Shown here piece by piece: positions 7,405 through 13,253 of a DNA stretch of 13,253 nt. The notes below the pieces were generated by a model. That model ran no database searches. It saw only the letters and a list, made by a program, of their open reading frames with translations, and was not told the origin of the DNA. The DNA comes from Mesorhizobium sp. (GTDB taxonomy: Bacteria; Pseudomonadota; Alphaproteobacteria; Rhizobiales; Rhizobiaceae). A program made the position numbers and the translations under genes. The first letter of the stretch is position 1. Every line of letters starts with the position of its first letter. The stretch is taken from NCBI GenBank assembly GCA_019509685.1, contig JAEKLU010000235.1, positions 1-13,253 of the forward strand, given 5' to 3'.

Positions 7405-8717
7405 GCGCCGTCACCCATGAGTTGCAGCCGCAGGCTGTCAACAAGTTGCAGCCGCAGGCTGTCAACAAGTTGCCGGCTTCGGCTATAAACGCCAACGCGA
7501 TCGCGCTCATTGCGTCGGCGGCGATCGGCATCGGCATCCTTCTGTCGGGCTTCGTCATGAGCGAGCCGGCGCCTTACGAAATCTACATGGCCGGGCTGAT
7601 CGCTGTCTGGGCGCTGTTCGGCCTCAGAATCTCCCGCGCGATCCTGCCGCTGCTCATCCTTCTGGTGGCCATGAACATCGGCGGCATGATCGCGATGACG
7701 CAGATGGCCGATCTCGCCTTCACGCCGCTCTATCTCTCGGTGTCGCTATTCCTTGCCTTCAGCGCTGTCTTCTTCGCCTCGGTGACCTCGGTCCAGCCCA
7801 GCCTCTACCGGCTGATCTTCATCGCCTATGTGGTGTCGGCGGTGGCGACCTCGCTGCTCGGCATCGCCGGCTATTTCCATGCCTTCCCGGGCGCGGAAAT
7901 GTTCACCAAATACGACCGCGCCGCCGGCGCCTTCCAGGACCCGAACGTGTTCGGCCCGTTCCTGGTGCTGCCCGGCACCTATCTGCTCTATCTGCTGCTC
8001 ACCGGTCCCGTCTCGCGCATGCCGCTGCTGGCGGTGCCGCTGCTGATCATCACCGCCGGCATCTTCTTTTCCTTCTCGCGCGGCGCCTGGGGCATGTTCG
8101 CGGTGTCGGCGGTGCTGCTCACCGCCTGCCTCTTCCTGCAGAGCGCCAGCGGCAAGTTCCGCCTGCGGATCGTGGTGATGACGATCGCGGCAGCGGCGCT
8201 GCTGATCATTGCCATCCTCGTCATCCTCCAGCTGCCCGGCGTGTCGGACATGTTCACGCAGCGCGCGCATCTGGAACAGAGCTACGACACCGCGCGGCTC
8301 GGCCGCTTCGCCCGCTACTCGATCGGCTTCCAGCTGGCGATGGAGCACCCCTTCGGCATCGGGCCGCTGGTCTTCGGCACGATCTATGGCGAGGATACGC
8401 ACGACATCTGGCTGAAGGCGCTGATGGACTATGGCTGGCTGGGCTTCATCTCGTTCCTGACGCTAACGCTGTGGACGATCGGGGCCGGCTTCCGCATCCT
8501 CCTGCGCGACCGGCCGTGGCAGCCCTATCTGTTGTGCGCCTATGTCGCCTATCTCGGCAATATCGGGCTCGGCACCTTCATCGACATCGACCACTGGCGC
8601 CACCTCTATCTGCTGCTCGGCCTGATCTGGGGCGCGATCGCGCTGGAGTACCGGCACCAGCGCGAATTGCGGCTGGCAAGGCCCGTGGCCGCACCGGTAA
8701 TTTCGGCGGCGGCATAG
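7401..8717 (+). CDS. Wzy/WaaL-type O-antigen polymerase or ligase membrane protein
   Basis: 438 residues, almost entirely hydrophobic segments (roughly 10-12 TM helices). The second half carries the O-antigen ligase/polymerase (Wzy_C) signature: FQDPNVFGPFLVLPGTY, FFSFSRGAWGMF, then a periplasmic loop containing YDTARLGRFARYSIGF, MEHPFGIGPLVFG and THDIWLKALMDYGWLG. By context it most likely polymerises the lipid-linked repeat units made by the preceding transferase. Polymerase and ligase cannot be separated by sequence alone. The only in-frame start near the front is TTG at 7401, overlapping the transferase stop TGA (7402-7404), with further TTG codons at 7422 and 7446. There is no strong ribosome site, which fits coupling. 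The N-terminus contains a short tandem repeat (7419-7490) before TM1. Confidence 0.88.
   Translation: MSAVTHELQPQAVNKLQPQAVNKLPASAINANAIALIASAAIGIGILLSGFVMSEPAPYEIYMAGLIAVWALFGLRISRAILPLLILLVAMNIGGMIAMTQMADLAFTPLYLSVSLFLAFSAVFFASVTSVQPSLYRLIFIAYVVSAVATSLLGIAGYFHAFPGAEMFTKYDRAAGAFQDPNVFGPFLVLPGTYLLYLLLTGPVSRMPLLAVPLLIITAGIFFSFSRGAWGMFAVSAVLLTACLFLQSASGKFRLRIVVMTIAAAALLIIAILVILQLPGVSDMFTQRAHLEQSYDTARLGRFARYSIGFQLAMEHPFGIGPLVFGTIYGEDTHDIWLKALMDYGWLGFISFLTLTLWTIGAGFRILLRDRPWQPYLLCAYVAYLGNIGLGTFIDIDHWRHLYLLLGLIWGAIALEYRHQRELRLARPVAAPVISAAA
7419..7490 (+). repeat. In-frame 24-bp tandem repeat in the polymerase N-terminus
   Basis: Three 8-codon units read ELQPQAVN, KLQPQAVN and KLPASAIN. Units one and two are identical in DNA over 24 bases (7421-7444 and 7445-7468), pointing to a recent duplication. 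The third (7467-7490) is diverged. The repeat lies in the cytoplasmic N-terminal tail before the first membrane helix and keeps the frame. Each identical unit carries AGCC-GCA-GGCT, a small inverted repeat that could favour slippage. Confidence 0.85.
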
Positions 8718-8730
8718 CCACCGAATTCGG

Positions 8731-8759
8731 TTGACCCGCACAGGGTTATCACGATACAT
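8731..8759 (+). promoter_or_regulatory. Probable tRNA-Pro promoter, with a palindrome over the -35
   Basis: TTGACC at 8731-8736 is a strong -35, followed after 17 bases by ATACAT at 8754-8759, a weak -10. Transcription would then start a few bases before the tRNA 5' end at 8772, a normal short tRNA leader. The perfect 12-bp palindrome ACCGAATTCGGT (8720-8731), two bases after the polymerase stop, touches the -35. It has no T-run and is not a convincing terminator. Confidence 0.4.
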
Positions 8760-8771
8760 CGCCACCCGGTC

Positions 8772-8848
<77 letters not shown>

Positions 8849-8860
8849 TTTTAATCCTTG

Positions 8861-8903
8861 AAATCCCCCGCGAAGGCAGCACGAAACGTGGCCTGCGGAT
8901 TTT
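8861..8903 (+). terminator. Long imperfect hairpin after the tRNA, possible terminator
   Basis: AAATCC (8861-8866) pairs with GGATTT (8897-8902), GC with GC, AGGC (8874-8877) with GCCT (8891-8894), and CACG (8880-8883) with CGTG (8887-8890) around an AAA loop. That makes 16 pairs with internal bulges, followed by a short T stretch. Orientation fits termination after the tRNA. It also lies 13 bases beyond the stop of the minus-strand regulator and could end both transcripts. Confidence 0.4.
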
Positions 8904-8915
8904 ATGCCTCTACCG

Positions 8916-9971
8916 CTAGGCCCCATGCGCCGCCAGCATGCGGCGCGCGCTTTCCTCGTCGGTGATCAGTACGGTTGGCGCGATCAGGTTCATGGCGCCG
9001 AGCAGCGCCTCGGTCTTCTCCGCGCCGCCGGACGTCAGGATGCGAATCGGCGCCTTGCGCAGGCGGTCGACATCTACCGACATCACATGGCTGTTGACGG
9101 GATGGTCGACCAGATCGCCGTTGCGGTCGTAGAAATGGAACAGAAGGTCGCCGACGGCGCCACGCGCCAGCAGGGCCTCGCGGTCCGCTTCCTTGAGAAA
9201 GCCACCGCGCGAGAAGGTGGTGGCCGAAGCGATGCCGCCGACGCTGAGCAGCACGGCGTCGAGCGCGTCGGCCATTTCGAAAATCTCCTGCAGGCCACAG
9301 CGCTCGACCAGGGCGATCTTGGTCTCGACGCTGTCGACGACGGCCGGCGTCGGCATCAGATAGCCGTCACCCTGAAAAATCTGGGCGAAGCGCCAGGCGA
9401 ATTCGGCCGGGTTGACCCGGCGCGCGACGCCGACACCGCCAAGCAGCGAGATCACACTGAAATCGGCAAGCGATTTGGCGCTGATGAAAGGCAAGGTGTG
9501 GAACAAAGTCACGCCCCAGCCGACGCCGACCCGCATGCCGGATTTCATGGCGTCGGACAGGAACATGCCGGTCTTGGCGGCGATGGCCGGGATCGGATCG
9601 GCATTGGGGTCGCTGAGCGGCGCTACCAGCGCCTGCTGCAGGCCGAAGGTCTTTTCCAGCGCGCGCTCCAGCCGCACGATCTCCAGGAGCTCGCTCTCGA
9701 TGGTGATCTTCACTTCGTTGCGGGACCGTGCGTCCGCCAGCATGCGCACGATGGTGACGCGGCCAACACCGAGCACGTCGGCGATCTCGTTCTGCGTCAT
9801 CTGCTCGACGAAATACATCCAGGCGGCGCGAATTCTCAGGCGATCGGTCCGGCTTTCATTGACGACCTGCTCGGACGCTTCCGCCCTGCCGTTTTCGGTT
9901 TCGCCTTGACGTCGCCTGCCCAATTTCCCCTCCAAGCTCGGCGATGACGCCTGCCCTCGCCGATTCTGCAT
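8916..9971 (-). CDS. SorC-family sugar-binding transcriptional regulator
   Basis: 351 residues from ATG 9971. An N-terminal helix-turn-helix (about 59-79: MTQNEIADVLGVGRVTIVRML) follows TDRLRIRAAWMYFVE, the usual SorC opening. The rest is the sugar-phosphate-binding SorC domain (about 95-348), with RVGVGWGVTLFHTL, SLLGGVGVARR, VLLSVGGIASATTF, GAVGDLLFHFYDRNGDLV and a closing GGAEKTEALLGAM. Family members bind a phosphorylated sugar or polyol and control nearby uptake genes. With a glucitol-type PTS 3 kb away, a polyol-phosphate effector is a reasonable guess, not shown. The N-terminal 43 residues are Arg/Gly/Glu-rich and longer than usual. TTG at 9923 has GGAGG five bases before it, giving a 335-residue protein, and is a credible alternative start, since the ATG has no ribosome site. 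Confidence 0.9.
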   Translation of the reverse strand: MQNRRGQASSPSLEGKLGRRRQGETENGRAEASEQVVNESRTDRLRIRAAWMYFVEQMTQNEIADVLGVGRVTIVRMLADARSRNEVKITIESELLEIVRLERALEKTFGLQQALVAPLSDPNADPIPAIAAKTGMFLSDAMKSGMRVGVGWGVTLFHTLPFISAKSLADFSVISLLGGVGVARRVNPAEFAWRFAQIFQGDGYLMPTPAVVDSVETKIALVERCGLQEIFEMADALDAVLLSVGGIASATTFSRGGFLKEADREALLARGAVGDLLFHFYDRNGDLVDHPVNSHVMSVDVDRLRKAPIRILTSGGAEKTEALLGAMNLIAPTVLITDEESARRMLAAHGA

Positions 9972-10023
9972 GCTGGTTAAATATCGTCTATTGATCTACC
10001 AATCGACAGGAACAATCTAGAGA

Positions 10024-10038
10024 GGGTGGCTGACACCC
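10024..10038. promoter_or_regulatory. Small inverted repeat in the regulator/hypothetical divergent gap
   Basis: GGGTG (10024-10028) and CACCC (10034-10038) flank GCTGA in the gap between the SorC-family gene (start 9971) and the plus-strand hypothetical gene (start 10079). SorC-type regulators often control their own promoter, and this is one candidate site. The nearby ATTG/CAAT half-sites around 9990-10004 are another. Both are short enough to be chance. Confidence 0.2.
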
Positions 10039-10078
10039 CCGAGCCTTGACCGGCTTCCGCATTTCGAGGCCATTGCCG

Positions 10079-10846
10079 ATGCTGCGACAAATTTCCGAGG
10101 ATGTGCGCGTCAACCTGAAGGATCGGCTTCGGGAACTGCGCGACGTCATCCGCCAAAGCCGCCACGACAGCGCCGGCGAGCCGCCGCGCGAAATCGCCAA
10201 TCTGCCGCCGTTCCCGGGCAGGAGTCTGCTTGGCCATGCCGCGAGCGCCGTCGACGAAGCGCTGACGATCGCCGAATCCTTCGTCCCGCATTCCCGGCCG
10301 CTCAAGGTCGACGGCACGACGGTCAAAAGCCTGAGCATCTATTTTCCTGAAGGCGATGAGGACCGGCAGATCGACGGCGAACGCCAGTTCCGGCGCGATA
10401 TGTATTACCTGGCCCGCGCGGTGCTTGCCGGCTACGGCATCGACAATCCCCGTGTGCACGAGGCGAGCTTTTCGGCGATCCATGCCGCGATGCGCAGGCA
10501 GCACGCGGACCTTCTGGCTGCCGCGACGGCGGAGGCTGCCTCGAACGATCAGGTCGCGGCCGCCTGCTCCGCCCTGCTCGTCGAATGCCTCGATCACCGC
10601 CCTGTGCAGTCTGGCGAGACTGGAAGCATCGACCATTCGCTCAAGATCAAAAGTCTTGCACCGGTGGTGCTTGCCTGCGGACTGGCGAGCAAGGCCGATT
10701 GCGCCGCGCCTGAGCCGGATATCCTCGAGATCGCGGTACTGGCGGCCGAAGTCCGGGAGGATCGCATCCGCCTGGCCTGCGCCCAGGCCAATCCGGTTCA
10801 GGAACTGACCCCGGTTTTCGCCACGCTGCTTGCGCATCTGACGTAA
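10079..10846 (+). CDS. Unrecognised soluble protein, 255 residues
   Basis: I do not recognise the family. The frame is chosen over the opposite-strand frame because its composition is protein-like, with balanced hydrophobic and acidic residues and runs that look like amphipathic helices (for example SEDVRVNLKDRLRELRDVIR near the N-terminus). It has no signal peptide or membrane segment and looks mostly helical, with a short strand-like KVDGTTVKSLSIYFPEG part near residue 95. Four cysteines (SACSALLVEC-like and ACGLASKADC-like regions) show no metal-site spacing. ATG 10079 has GAGG about ten bases upstream. TTG 10046 would add 11 residues without a ribosome site. It diverges from the SorC-family gene and converges on the PTS gene with a 15-base gap. 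Confidence 0.6.
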   Translation: MLRQISEDVRVNLKDRLRELRDVIRQSRHDSAGEPPREIANLPPFPGRSLLGHAASAVDEALTIAESFVPHSRPLKVDGTTVKSLSIYFPEGDEDRQIDGERQFRRDMYYLARAVLAGYGIDNPRVHEASFSAIHAAMRRQHADLLAAATAEAASNDQVAAACSALLVECLDHRPVQSGETGSIDHSLKIKSLAPVVLACGLASKADCAAPEPDILEIAVLAAEVREDRIRLACAQANPVQELTPVFATLLAHLT

Positions 10847-10861
10847 CCGCCGGCTTCCAAA

Positions 10862-12771
10862 CTACTTCTCGGCCGCCATGGCGGCGATGGTCTTCTTGGC
10901 GCGCTGGATCGAGGCGGGGCTCATGCTGAGCTCGGTCAGGCCCATCTTGATGAATGCGGGGATCAAGTCGGGTCGGCCGGCGGCCTCGCCGCACATGCCG
11001 ACCATGATGCCGGCGGCAACGCCGGCTCTGGCCGTCAGCTCGATCGCCGCCATCACCGCCGGATTGGTGACGTCGTTGAGCTTGGCGACGGTCGGGTTGA
11101 GGCGGTCGGCGGCCATGATGTACTGGGTGAGGTCGTTGGTGCCGATCGAGAAGAACGCCACTTCCTTGGCCAGCGCCGGCGCGATCAGCACGGCAGCCGG
11201 CGTCTCGATCATGACGCCGAGATCAAAGGCGGCATGCGGCACGCCTTCGGCCTTCAGCTCGGCGGCGCATTCCGCGACCAGCGCGCGGGTGCGCGTGACC
11301 TCGCCGATCTCCGCAACCATCGGCAGCATCACCTTGATGTTGCCGTGAATAGCGGCCCTGAGCAGCGCCCGCAGCTGCTTTCGGGGAACTCGATGCCGGC
11401 GATCGGCTTGTCGCCACCGATGTCGAGCGTGCGCACGATCACTGAATGTGGGGCGAAAGCCTTGGCGAGCGCGCTGTAGGTTTCGGCCTGCATGTCTTCC
11501 GAGGGCAGATGCATGTGGCGCATGAAGAGCAGTTCGGTGCGGAACAGCCCGACGCCCATCGCGCCGGCCTCCTGCGCGGCCTCGATCTCCTCCAGCGAGC
11601 CGATATTGGCCGCGACCTCGATCACCGTTCCGTCCGCGCGGGAAGGCGTCAAATGCTTGAATACTTTGAGGCCGGCACGCTCCTGCGCCGCCGCCTCGAC
11701 ACGCGTGGCAAACTCGGCCCGCGCGGCCTCGTTCGGATCGACGATCACGTGCCCGGCATTGCCGTCGATCGCCACCACCTTGGCGTTGCGCAGCGCGTTG
11801 ACCTTGTCGCCCAGACCCAGCACCGCCGGGATGCCGTGCGAGCGGGCGATGATGGCGATGTGCGAGGTGGCGCCGCCATGGCCGCAGACCACGCCGCCGA
11901 TGCGCTTTAACGGCGCGCGCGCCAGATCCCAGGCGCCGATGTCGTCGGCGATCAGGATCGCGCCTTGCGGGATGGTCTCGAGGCTGACCTCATCCTGGCC
12001 GAGCAGCACCAGGCAGATCTGCCTGCCGACGGCATGTACGTCATCGGCGCGGGCGTTGAGATAATGATCGTCGACGGCGCTGAAATCGGCGGCGATGGAC
12101 GAGGCTGCGCCGATCACCGCCGACACCGCGTCATCGCCGTCCCTGATGAGTTTTTCGACTTCACCGGTCAGGCTGTCGTCGGCGGCAATGTCGCGCAAGG
12201 CAGCCACAATGCCGCGATCGCCGCCGGAGAGATTGTCTTCGGCAAGCGTGCGATCCATCCGAGCCTGAACGGACGCGACGGCGCCGCGGAACCGTTCGAG
12301 CTCGCCATCGATCTCGTCGGCTTGGAGCCGCCTGCCTGGTCCTTCGATCTCGGCCGGGAAATGCGCAAAGGCCGGCCCGATGGCCACACCTTCACTGGCG
12401 GCAACGCCCTGGAGTTTTGCTGTCCCCTCCGCCGGCACGGCAATCGGCGAAGCGCCCTGCGGAGCGACCGCGGCCGGCGCGTCGGACGCAGCCTCGCCTG
12501 CCTCGCTGTCGAGGCCAGCATGCGGGTTTTCCAGATAGCCGATCAGCGCCTCGATCGCCTCGATGGCGTCGGCGCCGTTGGCCCGCACGGTGACTTCCTG
12601 GTTTTCCTTGACCGCCAGCAGCATCAGCTTGACCGAGCTCTTGGCGCTGACCGCCTTGCCGTCCTTGACCAGCTCGACGTCGGATTCGAAACCCTTGGCG
12701 AGCTTGACGAACCGCGTGGCGGGACGGGCGTGCAAACCTTCATGCACTCTGACGATGGTCGAGCGTTCCAT
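10862..12771 (-). pseudogene. HPr-Enzyme I fusion of the PTS, disrupted by an internal deletion/frameshift
   Basis: Two frames together encode a PEP-dependent phosphotransfer protein. Frame one (12771-11329) has an HPr domain with active His14 (HEGLHARP), an Ala/Pro linker (about 90-118), and Enzyme I N-terminal and swivel domains with active His304 (GHGGATSHIAIIAR). It then enters the PEP barrel with FRTELLFM and VRTLDIGGDKP (Arg411, Arg447). At 11378-11385 the sequence jumps from GIEFP straight to KQLRALLRAA, the latter in another frame that runs to TAG at 10862 and carries KVMLPM, FFSIGTNDLTQY and the active-site MCGE. About 67 bases are missing relative to the family, removing NPFLGWR(G)IR and its PEP-contacting arginine. 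Frame one therefore ends after 480 residues. There is no GAF domain, so this is a sugar-PTS rather than PtsP-type enzyme. An assembly error is possible. Confidence 0.85.
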
Positions 12772-12792
12772 GGCAATACTCTAGCTTATTGC

Positions 12793-12808
12793 GCCGTCCG
12801 TGGACGGC
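12793..12808 (-). promoter_or_regulatory. Intercistronic palindrome between EIIA and HPr-EI genes
   Basis: GCCGTCC (12793-12799) and GGACGGC (12802-12808) form a perfect inverted repeat with only two bases between them, realistically a 6-bp stem with a 4-base loop. It fills the 45-base gap between the EIIA stop and the HPr-EI start. No T-run follows on the minus strand, so full termination is unlikely. Partial attenuation or protection of the upstream mRNA is possible. Confidence 0.4.
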
Positions 12809-12816
12809 AAATCCTA

Positions 12817-13197
12817 TCAGGCGGCTATGGTGATCACAGCGCCCGGTGTGAGCGCGGCCACGAGGGCTCCCGTATCAACCTGGGATGCGCAGACCTCGCC
12901 TGGCCTTTCGGCTTCGGTCGCACCGTTGAAGGAGATCACGACATGGCCCATTTCGCGGACCTTGCTCCAGGCCGTTTCGCCTACCGCGGTGATGGTCGCC
13001 GAGACCGGACCGAGGGTGATCGACGCGCCTTTTTGCGGCGCGTCGTCGCTCGGGCCCTGCTCCGTCAGATGGAGCACGGAAACCTCGGCCAATTCAGGAG
13101 GCGAGCCATCCGCGAACAGGATGACCACGCCGCCCTCGGCGAGGTCCGCCACTTCGGGTCCTATCGCCGTGACCCGTGTCTTGAGAAGAACCGACAT
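12817..13197 (-). CDS. srlB: PTS glucitol/sorbitol-specific EIIA component
   Basis: 126 residues, close to the usual length of the PTS_IIA_Gut (SrlB/GutA) family. The protein accepts phosphate from HPr and passes it to the EIIB of a glucitol-type permease. His43 (in VSVLH) aligns with the phosphorylated histidine of Escherichia coli SrlB. Other shared stretches are LKTRVTAIGPEV, ITLGPVSATITAVGETA, VREMGHVVISFNG and the ERPGEV turn. It is a small beta protein with no membrane segment. ATG 13197 has AGAGG eight bases upstream. The frame stays open to 13248, but the extra 17 residues are unlike the family and overlap the preceding gene's end. The HPr-EI gene follows after 45 bases, which gives a self-contained phosphate relay if that gene were intact. 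The sugar could be sorbitol or another polyol. Confidence 0.9.
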   Translation of the reverse strand: MSVLLKTRVTAIGPEVADLAEGGVVILFADGSPPELAEVSVLHLTEQGPSDDAPQKGASITLGPVSATITAVGETAWSKVREMGHVVISFNGATEAERPGEVCASQVDTGALVAALTPGAVITIAA

Positions 13198-13220
13198 ATG
13201 GCGAACCTCTTTTTGGTTTC

Positions 13221-13253
13221 TTAGAACACGATCAGCGAGACGATCCATGCGAT
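13221..13253 (-). CDS. C-terminal end of a hydrophobic protein, probably the glucitol PTS permease subunit
   Basis: Only the last ten codons are inside the window. They read IAWIVSLIVF then TAA (13223-13221), ending 23 bases before the EIIA start. A hydrophobic C-terminus just upstream of a glucitol-type EIIA suggests an EIIC or EIIBC subunit of the same permease. The segment is too short to identify by itself. Confidence 0.45.
   Translation of the reverse strand: MAWIVSLIVF

Noticed and set aside
7421..7468. Two identical 24-base repeats as a CRISPR-like array
   Set aside because: They are directly adjacent with no spacers and lie in frame inside a coding gene, so they are a coding tandem duplication.
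9977..10837. Minus-strand frame of 286 codons opposite the hypothetical gene
   Set aside because: It is rich in Arg, His, Asp and Gln with no family-like motif, as expected of a frame opposite a GC-rich gene. The plus-strand frame looks more like a protein.
11965..13224. Long plus-strand frame opposite the PTS genes
   Set aside because: It lies across two genes with clear HPr-EI and EIIA motifs on the other strand and has shadow-type composition.

Overview
The window looks like chromosomal DNA from a high-GC alphaproteobacterium of the order Hyphomicrobiales (Rhizobiales), most likely Mesorhizobium or a close relative. This is inferred from the GC-rich third codon positions, rhizobial-type exopolysaccharide genes, a DUF849/BKACE enzyme, a C1:G72-type tRNA-Pro(GGG) and the style of the proteins. 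No marker in the window proves the genus. It has two functional halves joined at the tRNA gene near 8.8 kb.

The left half (1-8717) is a surface or exopolysaccharide locus of the Wzx/Wzy type. It holds the 3' end of a CelD/BcsL-type GNAT acetyltransferase, a GumC/ExoP-like chain-length and export protein (minus strand), a divergently transcribed short Wza-like lipoprotein, a GT4 glycosyltransferase, a DUF849 beta-keto acid cleavage enzyme (minus strand), a WbaP/ExoY-type polyprenyl-phosphate sugar phosphotransferase, and a Wzy/WaaL-type membrane polymerase or ligase that starts inside the stop codon of the transferase. Together these can start a repeat unit on the lipid carrier, extend it, polymerise it, set chain length and export it. 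No Wzx flippase and only one elongating glycosyltransferase are visible, so the locus must continue outside the window or use genes elsewhere. The strand of genes changes repeatedly, giving two divergent control regions (2867-3131 and 5698-5868), each with inverted repeats.

The middle (8718-8915) holds a 12-bp palindrome, a probable promoter, tRNA-Pro(GGG) with an encoded CCA, and a long imperfect hairpin.

The right half (8916-13253) is carbohydrate uptake and control. It has a SorC-family sugar-responsive regulator (minus), an unrecognised 255-residue soluble protein (plus), and a minus-strand PTS operon entering from the right edge: the last residues of a hydrophobic protein, a glucitol/sorbitol-type EIIA, and an HPr-Enzyme I fusion. 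The HPr-EI gene is broken. About 67 bases coding for the conserved NPFLGWR segment of the PEP-binding domain are missing, which also shifts the frame. Either this PTS branch has lost its own energy-coupling enzyme or the sequence has an assembly error there.

No CRISPR array, insertion sequence, phage gene or toxin-antitoxin pair was seen, and nothing in the window amounts to a clearly new system. The most noteworthy points are the disrupted HPr-EI, the catalytically degenerate BY-kinase-like domain in the GumC homologue, the minimal Wza-like protein, and the structured leader between the gumC-like and wza-like genes.
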